64,000 nt of DNA from Helicobacter mustelae. GTDB taxonomy: Bacteria; Campylobacterota; Campylobacteria; Campylobacterales; Helicobacteraceae. The translations under genes and the position numbers were made by a program. The notes beneath the pieces are model-generated. The model searched no databases, was not told the origin of the DNA, and worked only from the letters and a program-made list of their open reading frames with translations. The DNA lies in assembly GCF_900476215.1 (NCBI RefSeq), contig NZ_LS483446.1, forward strand, positions 1,512,608 to 1,576,607. The letters are read 5' to 3'. Below, piece by piece: positions 17,891 to 27,104 of the stretch (its first letter is position 1; every line of letters begins with the position of its first letter).

Positions 17891-20299
17891 TTGAAAAGAA
17901 TCTTGGTGTTTTTAGCGTTCTTGGCCCAAGCGCTTGCAGATGCCTATGGGGAAGGCTATAGCGATGGATTTAGCGATGGCTACAATACCCTGCTCTACAA
18001 AGAAGAAACACCCTTACTCAAAAAAAGAGGTCAACCCCCTGCCTATCAAGAGGGGTATGAACAAGGCTATAAAGAAGGGTTCAACCAGCCAAATCCCAAT
18101 GCAGATACCTCCTTTGTCCTAGATCCCAAAGAAGAAGCAAGAGCAAAAGCAGAGCGTGAGAAAAAAGAGCAGGAAAAAAGAGCGAGGGCAGAGCGAAACA
18201 GAAAAGAAGCACAAAAGGCAGAGCGTGAGCGAAGACGCCAAGAAGAAATACTAGAACGTGAGCGCAAGAAGCAAGAGGAAAAGGAGCGCTTAGAGGCCCA
18301 GAGGCTGGAGGCGCTGCACAGAAAGGAAGAAGAAAAGGAGCGCTTAGAGCGAGAAAAGAGAGAACGCCAACGAAAAAAAGAGATCGAGCAGGCAAGGAAG
18401 CAAAGGGATGCGATCGCGCGCAGACAGCAAGAAGAAGAGGCTGAGAGAGCACATCTTGAGGAGCTAAACAGGATTAAGAAGCAGACAGAGGAAAATGCCA
18501 AAAGAGCCAGGGATACTGCTGCGCTCAATGCAAAGAGCGCAAATGCCCTCAATGCAGGCCGTCCAAGTGGAGTGCAGCAAGATAGAATCAAGGGCGTGAA
18601 TGTGAATTTTTCTAATGGCACTGGGGTGAGAAATGGCAACCCACAAAATGCCAATGGCTTTGGTAACACCAGATCACCCAATCCCCCTGGGACAAATGGT
18701 AATCTCTATGCCAGTGCTTCTTTGAGTGGAAACGCAGCCAGGAATCCATCAAACAGTCTTGGTCAAAACCCCACGCTTTCTGCCAACAAAATCCCATTAA
18801 ATCCATTAAACACCAACAAAAGAGGCACCTCTTTCCAACAAGCACAAAGAGGCATAGGCCCCTCCTACCTGCGGGGCGGGCTGGATGGAGATTTTGGATT
18901 GATTATAAACTCTGATGCCATCAGTTATCAGGAGGGCTATCGCGATGGATTTGAGGATGGTAGCAAAACCACCTACCAAAATGCCTATCGCCAGGGCTAT
19001 CAAGAGGGCTATCAGGATGCGGGGCAGAAGATCTTCAAAGAAGCCTATTATCTTGGCTATCAGAAGGCATTGCAGGAATTTGCTAGAAAAAACAAAGCCT
19101 TTATCGCACAAAGAAGAAATTACGCCAATCAAAATCCCCAAAATTATCCTCAAGATTACCCGCAAAACCAGAACTACCCACAGAATTATCCACAAGGCCA
19201 AAATTCAAATTATGGCAATCAAAACTACACGCGGAATTCTCAAAATTATCCCCAAAATTCTCCAAACTACCCACAGAATTATCCACAAGGCCAAAACCCA
19301 AATTATGGACAAAGCCCAAATTATGACAATCAAAACTATCCACAGAATCCCCAAAACTACACCAATCGCAGAGAAGAGAGGATTAATCATGATCAAGCCC
19401 TAGATGAAGAGAAAAGATATCAAGCACAAATGGAAAAAAGGGCATATGACTCTGGGGATGAGGGGGCAAAGCAAGCCCTAGATGAAGAGAAAAGATATCA
19501 AGCACAAGCAGAGAAAGAGCGCAAAGAAGCAGAAATGAGCGAGAAAGAGCGCAAGAAGCAAGAGGAAAAGGAGCGCAAGCAAGCAGAGAAGGCCGCAAAA
19601 GAGGCAAAGAAGCTAGCCCAAAAAGCAGAGAAAGAGCGCAAGAAGCAAGAGGAAAAGGAGCGCAAGCAAGCAGAGAAGGCCGCAAAAGAGGCAAAGAAGC
19701 TAGCCCAAAAAGCAGAGAAAGAGCGCAAGAAGCAAACACAGAGATCCAATCAGGATTCCAAAGAAAGCACCTTTGGCAAGCAGGGTATTCTCTTTAGTGT
19801 GGGTGGTGGTGGCGCACTCATCTCCATGCCAAAAACGCAGCCAAACCTGCGCTACTCCTTCAATGTCAATCTCGCCATAGGTGGCTATTATCGCTTCCAT
19901 AAATATTTTGGGTTGCAGTATTATTATGCATTTGATGGAGGTTTTTTCCAATCTCGCGCCACTCCAAAGATTCAGAATCTCTATGCGGCCAATACCCTCA
20001 ATCTAGATGCGATTTTTCCCGTGTATGATGCGCCCCTTTTGCAGATGGAATTCATCGCTGGAATGGGTGTGGGTGTCAATACTGGCGCGATTTTCCTCAA
20101 TGGCAATCAGATTAAGCAGTTTTATCAGCTTGATGTGCGCGCAAATCTCGCATTCCGCATGATGTTCTACCATCGCTTTGGCTTTGAGATCATCTCCCAT
20201 GCCCCACTCCTGCCCATCAAAAACACCTACCATGGCATACCCACCAACTTCACCCCCTATGATGTGGGCATCAACTTCGTCTATATGCACAATTTCTAA
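17891..20299 (+). CDS. Repeat-rich secreted coiled-coil protein with C-terminal outer-membrane beta-barrel-like domain
   Basis: An 802-residue protein of unknown function. A signal peptide (MKRILVFLAFLAQALA) is followed by Gly-Tyr-Asp motifs (YGEGYSDGFSDGY; YQEGYEQGYKEGF). Next comes a Lys/Glu/Arg-rich coiled coil (about residues 80-215), an Asn/Gly/Ser/Pro linker, and a second Gly-Tyr block (about 345-395, YQEGYRDGFEDG, YRQGYQEGYQDAG). A QNYPQ-type Asn/Tyr/Pro/Gln repeat (about 410-495) and two identical 29-residue Lys/Glu repeats with a partial third (about 551-615) follow. The C-terminal ~170 residues have alternating hydrophobic strands and end in VYMHNF, as in Helicobacter outer-membrane beta-barrels. 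The TTG at 17891 is chosen for its AAGGGGG site and intact signal peptide. A surface or envelope-spanning role is plausible; adhesin and peptidoglycan-contacting functions are equally open. Confidence 0.75.
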   Translation: MKRILVFLAFLAQALADAYGEGYSDGFSDGYNTLLYKEETPLLKKRGQPPAYQEGYEQGYKEGFNQPNPNADTSFVLDPKEEARAKAEREKKEQEKRARAERNRKEAQKAERERRRQEEILERERKKQEEKERLEAQRLEALHRKEEEKERLEREKRERQRKKEIEQARKQRDAIARRQQEEEAERAHLEELNRIKKQTEENAKRARDTAALNAKSANALNAGRPSGVQQDRIKGVNVNFSNGTGVRNGNPQNANGFGNTRSPNPPGTNGNLYASASLSGNAARNPSNSLGQNPTLSANKIPLNPLNTNKRGTSFQQAQRGIGPSYLRGGLDGDFGLIINSDAISYQEGYRDGFEDGSKTTYQNAYRQGYQEGYQDAGQKIFKEAYYLGYQKALQEFARKNKAFIAQRRNYANQNPQNYPQDYPQNQNYPQNYPQGQNSNYGNQNYTRNSQNYPQNSPNYPQNYPQGQNPNYGQSPNYDNQNYPQNPQNYTNRREERINHDQALDEEKRYQAQMEKRAYDSGDEGAKQALDEEKRYQAQAEKERKEAEMSEKERKKQEEKERKQAEKAAKEAKKLAQKAEKERKKQEEKERKQAEKAAKEAKKLAQKAEKERKKQTQRSNQDSKESTFGKQGILFSVGGGGALISMPKTQPNLRYSFNVNLAIGGYYRFHKYFGLQYYYAFDGGFFQSRATPKIQNLYAANTLNLDAIFPVYDAPLLQMEFIAGMGVGVNTGAIFLNGNQIKQFYQLDVRANLAFRMMFYHRFGFEIISHAPLLPIKNTYHGIPTNFTPYDVGINFVYMHNF
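19394..19507 (+). repeat. 36-bp direct repeat pair inside the repeat-protein gene
   Basis: The 36-base word starting CAAGCCCTAGATGAAGAG at 19394 recurs exactly at 19472, a 78-base (26-codon) step, so recombination between copies keeps frame. It encodes QALDEEKRYQAQ twice. Confidence 0.85.
19541..19734 (+). repeat. 87-bp tandem repeat (two perfect copies plus 20 bp)
   Basis: Units at 19541-19627 and 19628-19714 are identical base for base, and a third begins at 19715 for 20 bases. Each encodes 29 residues of Lys/Glu/Ala coiled coil (EKERKKQEEKERKQAEKAAK and on). Perfect identity implies recent expansion; copy number is likely to vary between isolates without changing frame. Confidence 0.95.
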
Positions 20300-20322
20300 A
20301 AGAAGCGGGGTAAAGTTCCTGC

Positions 20323-20342
20323 AACCACCTTAGGTGGTTTTT
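20323..20342 (+). terminator. Rho-independent terminator of the repeat-protein gene
   Basis: AACCACC (20323-20329), a TTA loop and GGTGGTT (20333-20339) continue into TTT, 23 bases after the stop codon. Its complement can also end minus-strand transcription. Confidence 0.8.
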
Positions 20343-20884
20343 GCAAAGAATTGCCAATCGAATTAAAAAGATTCGAATTAAAAAAATTAACTCTTTTTGA
20401 AAAAATAGCGCGCAATGCGCGGGCCGGAGAGAAAGGGATATAGCTCTTCTGCTATTGGGTAGAGCCATGTGTTAGCACATGCTATGGGGTGCGCACAAGC
20501 GTAGGGGTAACACATTAGGCGTGTAAACGCGCTAGGATGCGAGCTTGCTCATTCAAGCCCCCCTCTTATAAAAGAAAAAACTCCCCGCAGGGAAAGGATA
20601 GTAAAAGCCTCCCGCGCAGGCAGTGTGGCGTTTTCACTCCCTACTTTTTAAATAACTTGCCATGACTCCCTAGCCTTACTAAGTGCAGATTGCTTGTTTT
20701 TATTTGATAGATTAAAAGCAATTTCTTGTCTTATGTGACATTCTCTAGAACCTGCATAATTGACTTTTAATGCGTGGGTCTCTGTTTTTTGTCTAAGGGC
20801 TCTTGTGCAGATCTGGTTTATAACGCTTAAAAGAGCTTGTTTAGGCGCCAAGCTCTGCGTGCTCATACTTTAGCATGGAGGAAA
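20343..20884. other. Hairpin-rich region without a confident gene
   Basis: About 540 bases. Several small inverted repeats occur at 20405-20545. CGCGCAATGCGCG read on the minus strand is followed by CTATTTTTT, and TCCCTGCGGGGA (about 20582-20593) by GTTTTTTC: two minus-strand terminator-like hairpins. A 72-codon minus-strand frame (20648-20866, MSTQSLAPKQ to ARESWQVI) has an ATG but no ribosome site and no recognised relatives. RNase P RNA, tmRNA and SRP RNA signatures were looked for and not found. It may be the trailer of the dapA operon, decayed DNA or an unrecognised RNA. Confidence 0.4.
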
Positions 20885-21676
20885 TTATTGAAACGTAGTG
20901 CCACCATCAATGACAATAGTTTGTCCTGTGAGCCAGCCGCTTTGGCTTTGATCGCAGAGGAAGAGCGCTGCACCTGCCAGATCCTCTGGATTGCCCATCC
21001 TTTTGAGGGGGGATTGCTCCTCTACTTTGGCTCGCACCTCTGCATAATCAGGAAATGCCCTCAGTGCGTCGGTGTCAATAGGTCCACCACTTATGGCATT
21101 GACGCGAATGCCAAAGGCGCCAAGCTCTGTTGCGGCATACTTTACCATGGTTTCTACGGCATTTTTGGAGTTGCCATGCCCTGCGTAATTGGGCATATAG
21201 ACAAGATTGCCCGTAGAGGAGAGAGACAAAATAGCCCCTCCGCCTACTTCCTTCATGCGCTTGGCTGCTTCTTGCGCGCCTACGACAAATGCCAAAACCG
21301 TGGCAGTGTAGATATTGCAAAGCCCCTTTGGCTTGAGTCTCATAAAGGGTGCAAATCCCCCCACTACATTTCTACCATAAATGATGGCATTGGAAATAAA
21401 AAAATCCACCCTAGGAAAATCCTCATCAATGCGCTTAAAAAGCTCAATATAAAGCTCTGGCTCCAAGACATTGAGGGCATAATATTTTGCTTTGATTCCG
21501 TATTTTTCTTCTACATCAAGAGCGATTTTATGCGCTTCTTCCTGGTTTTTGTTGTAGGTAAAGGCGATATTTACCCCAGCCTTGGCAAAGCGATACAAAA
21601 TGGCCTTGCCAATGCCCCTAGTGGCCCCACTGATGACCAAAGTCTTTCCCTTCATGTTTTCTTTGCTTGCGTTCAT
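20885..21676 (-). CDS. Short-chain dehydrogenase/reductase, FabL-like (possible enoyl-ACP reductase)
   Basis: A 263-residue classical SDR. The NAD(P) motif SGATRGIG is at about residues 17-24 and the Asn of FISNAI is present. A Ser...Tyr...Lys active site is not strictly canonical: the SSTGNLVYMPNYAGHGNSKNA segment places Tyr and Lys with wider spacing. The C-terminal part (QEAAKRM...GGGAILSLSS, NAISGGPIDTDAL) closely resembles Bacillus FabL enoyl-ACP reductase. The H. pylori gene in this position (HP1014) was annotated as 7-alpha-hydroxysteroid dehydrogenase. The ATG overlaps the dapA stop (TAATG). Reaction uncertain between enoyl-ACP and other reductions. Confidence 0.82.
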   Translation of the reverse strand: MNASKENMKGKTLVISGATRGIGKAILYRFAKAGVNIAFTYNKNQEEAHKIALDVEEKYGIKAKYYALNVLEPELYIELFKRIDEDFPRVDFFISNAIIYGRNVVGGFAPFMRLKPKGLCNIYTATVLAFVVGAQEAAKRMKEVGGGAILSLSSTGNLVYMPNYAGHGNSKNAVETMVKYAATELGAFGIRVNAISGGPIDTDALRAFPDYAEVRAKVEEQSPLKRMGNPEDLAGAALFLCDQSQSGWLTGQTIVIDGGTTFQ

Positions 21677-22566
21677 TATTTTAACACCTCGTATTTTTGT
21701 AAAGTTTTTTCAAGGAGCTTCATGTTTTCCTTGCTTGGCGCCAGGAGTGGCAATCTGTATTCCAATGTATCAATGAGCCCAGAGAGATACAAGCATGCTT
21801 TGATGGGAATGGGATTGCTCTCACAAAACAAAACTCTATTGAGAACATATAGCTCATTGTTTATGGCTTTTGAGTCTGACATTCTACCACAAAGTGCAGT
21901 TTTTACAAGTTGCACAATCTTATCAGGAAGAAGATTCCCCGTCACAGAAATCACACCCCTACCCCCATTTGCAAGAATGGGATAATTGATAGAATCCTCC
22001 CCGCTAAAAATTGCCAAACCCTCTGCATAAGTATTGAGCTCGATGATGGTATTCATCGATCCGTTGGCCTCTTTGATGGCAAAAATATTTTTTACATCAT
22101 TAAAAAGGGAAATAGCAGTGGCAGTCTCGATTTCCACGCCCGTCCTACTTGGGACATTATAGAGCATCAATGGGATTTCTACACTATTTGCCACGGCTTT
22201 GTAATGTTCATACAATCCTCTTTGCGTGGGCTTATTGTAATAGGGAGTGACGCAGAGGATGGCATCTGCGCCACATTTTTGGGCAAATTGTGCAAGCTCT
22301 ATAGCCTCGTGAGTGGCATTACTCCCCGCACCTGCTAGCACTTTCACACCTGTATTTTTACAAGTCTCTACAGCAATCTCTATACACTGCTTATGTTCAT
22401 TATGGCTAAGTGTAGCAGACTCTCCTGTAGTGCCCACAGGCACACAGGCCTGCATGCCATATTTGATCTGGCGCTTAATGAGCTCTATATAGCTTGATTC
22501 ATCAATTTTGTTGTGTTTGAATGGAGTAATGAGAGCACTCATTGCGCCATCAAGACAAAAGCTCAT
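21676..22566 (-). CDS. dapA: 4-hydroxy-tetrahydrodipicolinate synthase
   Basis: A 296-residue TIM-barrel enzyme condensing pyruvate with aspartate semialdehyde, the first committed step to lysine and diaminopimelate for the cell wall. GTTGESATL, the Tyr of YNVPSRTG and the Schiff-base Lys of AIKEANG are all present. It touches the M16 peptidase gene upstream (1-base overlap) and the SDR gene downstream (TAATG). Confidence 0.97.
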   Translation of the reverse strand: MSFCLDGAMSALITPFKHNKIDESSYIELIKRQIKYGMQACVPVGTTGESATLSHNEHKQCIEIAVETCKNTGVKVLAGAGSNATHEAIELAQFAQKCGADAILCVTPYYNKPTQRGLYEHYKAVANSVEIPLMLYNVPSRTGVEIETATAISLFNDVKNIFAIKEANGSMNTIIELNTYAEGLAIFSGEDSINYPILANGGRGVISVTGNLLPDKIVQLVKTALCGRMSDSKAINNELYVLNRVLFCESNPIPIKACLYLSGLIDTLEYRLPLLAPSKENMKLLEKTLQKYEVLK

Positions 22567-23873
22567 TACTTCTCCTTTACTTGGGGTTTTAGGATCACGC
22601 TTGTGGATTTCTCAAGCACCAGATACTTTTTTGCCACCTCAACAATGTCTTGAATGTCAAGATTTTGAAAATTTTCTTCATAGTTCAAAAGAGGACGGAT
22701 ATCCCCTCGTGCAAAATAACTTCCAAATAAATCCGCCACACTAGAGGCATCCTCTAATCCATAAAGAAATTCCGCCTTCATGTTGATTTTTAGTTTTTGC
22801 AGTTCTTCTTGTGTGATTTTTCCCTCTTTGATTTGATTAATGATCTTAAAAATTTCTTGTTTGATTTGCTCTGCACTTATATTTTGATTTGCTGCGGCAA
22901 TAAACATAAAAACCCCCTCATCCACCATGTCCATATTGTATCCATAGATTTGATTGACAAGCTTTTTTTTGTCTACGAGCTCTTGATAGAGCAGGCTACT
23001 TTTTCCATTGCTAAGCAGACTTGAGAGTGCGCTTAGGGCAACCTGGTCTTTGTGCGCAAAATTAGGGATCTTAAATCCAAAGGCCAGCCATTCAATTTGC
23101 GTATCCTTATGAACAATGATATTTCTTTGTCCATCTTGAATGGGCTCTTTGCTAAAAACCACGGGGATTTTGCCTTTGTTTTTGATGAGCCCAAAATGCT
23201 CTCCTGCCTTTTGAAAAACCTCTTTGGGTTCAATGTCTCCACTTACCAAAACAATGGCATTTTGTGGCTGGTAGTAGGTCTTGTGAAAAGTTCGAATATC
23301 TTTGATTTTCCAGTGCAAAATATCATCCATAAACCCAATGGGCGTCCAGTGATAGGGATGATAGGTAAATGCTGTATTGAAAAATCGAAAATACAAATAC
23401 CCCGTAGGGGAGTTGTCCGTCCTCCAGCGACGCTCTTCTGCTACGACATCGCGCTCAGGTAAAAACTCTTCTTTCTTGAGGGAGAGGTTTTGCATGAGCT
23501 CTGCAAAGAGTCCCAGCGTCTTATCGAGATTTTGCGCGCTGGATTTTACAAAATAATGCGTATAATCAAATCCTGTAGAGGCATTGGTGATGCCACCAAA
23601 CTTTTTGACAATTTCATCAAATTCTCCGGCTTTGAGATTCTTGCTAGATTTGAAATTGAGATGCTCTAGCATGTGCGCGATCCCACTTTTCCCCATAAAT
23701 TCATTGCGTGAGCCTACTTTGTAAAAGATGCTTGTTTGGATTACATTGCTTTGATTGTGCATGGGAATGACTACAATTTGCAATCCATTTTCCAGCACCT
23801 TGCTTTCATATTTTGGTAAGTTGCTTGCTATACTCATTGCCATAACTCCTAAAAAAAATAAAAGTTTTTTCAT
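22566..23873 (-). CDS. M16-family zinc metallopeptidase, secreted
   Basis: A 435-residue pitrilysin/processing-peptidase-like protein. A signal peptide ([17 protein letters not shown]) is followed by the inverted zinc motif HMLEHLNF (HxxEH) near residue 66 and the downstream EER metal-ligand segment (VVAEERRW). The second M16 half is present but lacks a motif, as in the family. It corresponds in position to H. pylori HP1012. It sits between pyrD and dapA with overlapping ends; its substrate is unknown. Confidence 0.9.
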   Translation of the reverse strand: MKKLLFFLGVMAMSIASNLPKYESKVLENGLQIVVIPMHNQSNVIQTSIFYKVGSRNEFMGKSGIAHMLEHLNFKSSKNLKAGEFDEIVKKFGGITNASTGFDYTHYFVKSSAQNLDKTLGLFAELMQNLSLKKEEFLPERDVVAEERRWRTDNSPTGYLYFRFFNTAFTYHPYHWTPIGFMDDILHWKIKDIRTFHKTYYQPQNAIVLVSGDIEPKEVFQKAGEHFGLIKNKGKIPVVFSKEPIQDGQRNIIVHKDTQIEWLAFGFKIPNFAHKDQVALSALSSLLSNGKSSLLYQELVDKKKLVNQIYGYNMDMVDEGVFMFIAAANQNISAEQIKQEIFKIINQIKEGKITQEELQKLKINMKAEFLYGLEDASSVADLFGSYFARGDIRPLLNYEENFQNLDIQDIVEVAKKYLVLEKSTSVILKPQVKEK

Positions 23874-24925
23874 AAATCTACACCTATTGCTTCATTGATA
23901 TGCTCAAATCCATCTTGTTTTAGAAATTGCACAAGCCCTCCATTAATGCTCTTGCAAATGCCCGGGCCCTCATAAATTAGGCCTGTAAGGATTTGCACCA
24001 GGCTGGCACCCTGACGGATTCTCTTGTATGCTTCTTTGGCATCACTAATGCCCCCTACAGAGATTAAAATAGTCTTTTTGAAAAAATGCTCTGCCAAGAC
24101 TTTGAAAACCTCTGCGCTTTTTTCTTTGAGCGCCTGCCCACTAATGCCCCCAATCTCTTTGGGATGGCACACCAAACTATAATCAATCGTGGTATTTGTA
24201 GCGATAATTCCACTTGCTTGATGATCGATTGCCCTCTGGCATACTGCGAGCATGGAATCTGTATCCATGTCCGGAGAAATCTTGAGAAATAGGGGCTTTC
24301 TTGTGAGGCTTCTAGCCATAGCAAAGAGCTCAGAGACAAAGCTCTCATTTTGCAAATCTCTGAGATTTGGGGTGTTGGGAGAGGAGAGATTAAACACATA
24401 ATAATCCCCCAAATCCAAAAATTCTTTTAACACGGCTTCATAATCTTTGAGGGCATCTTTTTGCTCGATATGTTTATTTTTGCCAAGATTAATTCCCAGC
24501 GGGATACAAAAGGGGAAGGATCTTTGTAAGCGATTTTTAATCTTTTGTGCACCATCATTATTAAATCCCATTGCATTTTGGATGCTCTTTTCCTCAACAT
24601 GACGGAATAAGCGAGGCCTAGGGTTGCCCTCTTGTGGCCTTTGGGTAATGGTACCCAACTCCAAAAACCCAAATCCCAGCGCACTTAAACCCTCAAGCAT
24701 GGAGGCATTTTTGTCAAATCCTGCAGCAAGACCAATGGGATTGTCAAAAATAAGACCACAAACAGTGTTTTGCAACATGCTGTGGGAATCATGAAACTGG
24801 CGTAATAAAAAATCCTGCACCAAGGGCTTATTGGCAATGTGGGAGAGGAATTTCTCTGCATACTTATGCGCATTTTCCGCATCACATTTGAAGATCAGAT
24901 TGCGGAATGTCTGGTAGCTTATCAT
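23870..24925 (-). CDS. pyrD: Dihydroorotate dehydrogenase (quinone), class 2
   Basis: A 351-residue FMN enzyme oxidising dihydroorotate to orotate with menaquinone in pyrimidine synthesis. The N-terminal membrane-associating helix (FRNLIFKCDAENAHKYAEKF), GLAAGFDKNA, NLSSPNTPNLR and the C-terminal FMN phosphate loop (ISVGGI, GASLVQILTGLIYEGP) show a class 2 enzyme. Overlaps neighbours on both sides by 4 bases. Confidence 0.96.
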   Translation of the reverse strand: MISYQTFRNLIFKCDAENAHKYAEKFLSHIANKPLVQDFLLRQFHDSHSMLQNTVCGLIFDNPIGLAAGFDKNASMLEGLSALGFGFLELGTITQRPQEGNPRPRLFRHVEEKSIQNAMGFNNDGAQKIKNRLQRSFPFCIPLGINLGKNKHIEQKDALKDYEAVLKEFLDLGDYYVFNLSSPNTPNLRDLQNESFVSELFAMARSLTRKPLFLKISPDMDTDSMLAVCQRAIDHQASGIIATNTTIDYSLVCHPKEIGGISGQALKEKSAEVFKVLAEHFFKKTILISVGGISDAKEAYKRIRQGASLVQILTGLIYEGPGICKSINGGLVQFLKQDGFEHINEAIGVDL

Positions 24926-25464
24926 TCTTTTCCCTGGATTAGTTTGTAGCTTTGTGCAAGCTCCACATAATGCCTAGAGCTCTCTGCTATGGAGAGGATT
25001 TCCTGGTCGCTTAGCTCTCGTATAAATTTTGCGGGATTCCCCATGATGAGAGATTTTGGTGGGAATTTTTTGCCCTTGGTAACCAAAGAACCCGCACCAA
25101 CAATGGAATGCGCGCCAATATGCGCATCATCCATGATAATACTCCCCATGCCAACAATGACAAAATCCTCGATAGTGCAACCATGGATGATGCAATTATG
25201 ACCAATGGTGACATCTTCTCCGATCTTGACATAGCCCCTGCCCTCACTATCAGGATAGCCCACATGGATGGTAGTGAGATCTTGGATGTTGCTTCTTTGG
25301 CCAATCTGTATGTAGTGGACATCCCCGCGCAACACACTGCCAAACCAAATGCTGCAATCCTTTTGAATCTCCACCTGGCCAATAATATGCACTCCATTAA
25401 AAACATAGGTCTGAGGATGGAGAATGGGGGTGTGAGAATGATGAGGGATTAATGTTTGCTCCAT
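24922..25464 (-). CDS. Gamma-carbonic-anhydrase-like hexapeptide-repeat protein
   Basis: A 180-residue left-handed beta-helix protein of the YrdA/PaaY/ferripyochelin-binding family. Hexapeptide repeats run from about residue 28 to 140 (GSVLRGDVHYIQIGQRSNIQD, TIGHNCIIHG, VGMGSIIMD). The three His that bind metal in gamma-class carbonic anhydrases are represented by TIHVGY, TIGHNCIIHG. It may hydrate CO2 or be a non-catalytic relative. It overlaps the DUF411 gene by 16 bases and pyrD by 4. Confidence 0.88.
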   Translation of the reverse strand: MEQTLIPHHSHTPILHPQTYVFNGVHIIGQVEIQKDCSIWFGSVLRGDVHYIQIGQRSNIQDLTTIHVGYPDSEGRGYVKIGEDVTIGHNCIIHGCTIEDFVIVGMGSIIMDDAHIGAHSIVGAGSLVTKGKKFPPKSLIMGNPAKFIRELSDQEILSIAESSRHYVELAQSYKLIQGKE

Positions 25465-25871
25465 AAGATTATGCTCCCATCTTTTTTGATTGCGTAAGTA
25501 ACAAAATGTTGATGCAGATCCCCCTGCTCCATGCCCGGGCTACCGATGGGCATATTTGGCACAGATAATCCTGCGATGTCCTTGGGTCTTTCTTGCAGTA
25601 GGCGCTTGATATCTTGAGCAGGAATATGCCCTTCCAAAAAATATCCCTCCACCATGCCTGTATGACAGCTTCGCATTTCTCTGGGAATCTTGTATTTGTC
25701 TTTGTATTCTTGAACTCTTGGTGTTTTACTCTCTTCTACATCAAATCCATTTTGCCCAAGATATGCACTCCATTTTCCACAACATCCACAGTTAGAATCC
25801 TCATACACAGTGACGTGAGATTGCGCAAACAATGCGCCAAACATAAGCCCAAGGCATATTTTTTTCATCAT
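25449..25871 (-). CDS. DUF411 periplasmic metal-binding protein
   Basis: A 140-residue exported protein. The signal peptide (MMKKICLGLMFGALFAQS) is followed by VYEDSNCGCCGKW, a Cys-rich metal-site motif. CHTGMV and the Met-rich VPNMPIGSPGME segment are hallmarks of the DUF411/CopG-like family associated with copper or silver handling. The first gene of a tightly overlapping set (DUF411, gamma-CA-like, pyrD, M16, dapA, SDR). The ATG at 25871 has AGGGAGT upstream. Confidence 0.85.
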   Translation of the reverse strand: MMKKICLGLMFGALFAQSHVTVYEDSNCGCCGKWSAYLGQNGFDVEESKTPRVQEYKDKYKIPREMRSCHTGMVEGYFLEGHIPAQDIKRLLQERPKDIAGLSVPNMPIGSPGMEQGDLHQHFVTYAIKKDGSIILWSKH

Positions 25872-26108
25872 TACTCCCTGGAAAATCAGATAGGGCATTA
25901 TAACGAAAGTTGAAAAAACAAAGGCATGCCAGAGGCAAGGTTATGGCCTGCTTCCTTAATATCTTTTGCAAAAACTTCCACAGTCACAAGCTTTGGATTT
26001 ATGGGGTTAGGATTTGTGAGTTTTGTGGAGTGGGGTATAGGAGCAACGCAAGAGGCTTGAATAAAGCCAAAGACAATTATAAAATTTAAAAGCTCTTGGC
26101 TTAGGACT

Positions 26109-26918
26109 CTAGGCGCGCGCTAATTCCCTATCTAATGCTTGAAGAAAATGTGAGCTATAAGATCTGTCTTGAGGTATTTTGGAGCGAAAATCCAAAAGGA
26201 TGGAAAAATAATCCTCCTTGCTCATTGCACCTCTAAGAAGCTCGTACTTAAGATAGACCCAATAGGTGTTTAACACATCGCTTTGGCAATAGGTCTGGAT
26301 TTGCTCCATCTTCTCCTCCTCATCCAAAGTAGGGTCATAATAGATATGATGCACCATGTCTCCGCTGATGTCATATTTCCCTGGGAGATCTAGCATCATA
26401 CAGATCTTATCTAGCTGCAATCCGCGCACATTGCCAAAATTTCCTAAGGTATCAAATAGGTCTACATGAAAGCGCTCACTATATCTTTGGCGATAGTTCT
26501 CCCATTTGTTTTTGTTGTGCTTGGGATTCTCTGTCTCATAGTAAGCAATGGCAGAGAGATTATAACGCATGCTCCTTAGCAGAATCGCAGGGATGTCAAA
26601 ATTGCGCCCATTAAAGCTTACAAGCTTGGGGTTTTTCTTATCCATAAAGCTCAAAAACTCTGTGAGCAAATTCTCCTCTCCCTCGCCTTTGCCAAAATTA
26701 CCCACCTTGATAAAATACCCATATTCATCTGCAAGCACACTGGAGATACAGATGATTTTATGCAAATGCAAGGGGAGAAATTCACTGCCAGTCTTTTCTT
26801 TTTGCAGAAAAAAGGCATGAGCACAGAGATCCAAATCACTCAAAAGGGCTGCATCAGGATACATACGACGCAAAATATCTACATCGGGAATGGTTTCAAT
26901 ATCAAGCACACAAATCAT
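26109..26918 (-). CDS. Predicted 3'-5' exonuclease (PolB-exonuclease-like, DEDD fold)
   Basis: A 269-residue protein with the three DEDD exonuclease motifs: VLDIETIPD at the N-terminus, SFNGRNFDIPAI in the middle and CQSDVLNTYWVY in the last third. This matches the stand-alone exonuclease family related to the DNA polymerase B proofreading domain. It would digest nucleic-acid 3' ends with two metal ions; the physiological substrate is unknown. The ATG at 26918 begins the conserved domain directly but lacks a clear ribosome site; a longer frame adds a hydrophobic tail of doubtful reality. Confidence 0.82.
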   Translation of the reverse strand: MICVLDIETIPDVDILRRMYPDAALLSDLDLCAHAFFLQKEKTGSEFLPLHLHKIICISSVLADEYGYFIKVGNFGKGEGEENLLTEFLSFMDKKNPKLVSFNGRNFDIPAILLRSMRYNLSAIAYYETENPKHNKNKWENYRQRYSERFHVDLFDTLGNFGNVRGLQLDKICMMLDLPGKYDISGDMVHHIYYDPTLDEEEKMEQIQTYCQSDVLNTYWVYLKYELLRGAMSKEDYFSILLDFRSKIPQDRSYSSHFLQALDRELARA

Positions 26919-27069
26919 GGAGGCATTGTAGCAGGAAAATGCAACAAGCAAAATCCATAGCCAAAAAAAAACATTCAGAGGGGCAGGCAAGGGAGCAGAC
27001 ATTTATACCAACAGAGATAATGATTAAGGAAAACACACAAAGACAAACAAGAACAAAAAAGGGAGGAGG

Positions 27070-27092
27070 AAGTCCATAAAATCTATGGACTT
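27070..27092 (-). terminator. Perfect 9-bp hairpin downstream of the thioredoxin gene
   Basis: AAGTCCATA (27070-27078) and TATGGACTT (27084-27092) form a perfect stem around a 5-base loop, 13 bases after the thioredoxin stop. The T run is poor on the minus strand, so termination strength is unclear. Confidence 0.55.
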
Positions 27093-27104
27093 TTGAAGAT
27101 GGGA

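Noticed and set aside
18067..18681. 204-codon minus-strand frame rich in Ser, Leu, Phe and Cys
   Set aside because: It is the complement of the Lys/Glu coiled-coil region of the repeat protein; such frames arise automatically opposite GAR/AAR codon runs.
20837..21985. 382-codon open frame on the + strand
   Set aside because: It lies antisense to the SDR and dapA genes, both of which have complete motifs and coupled starts. The translated product has no recognisable domain.
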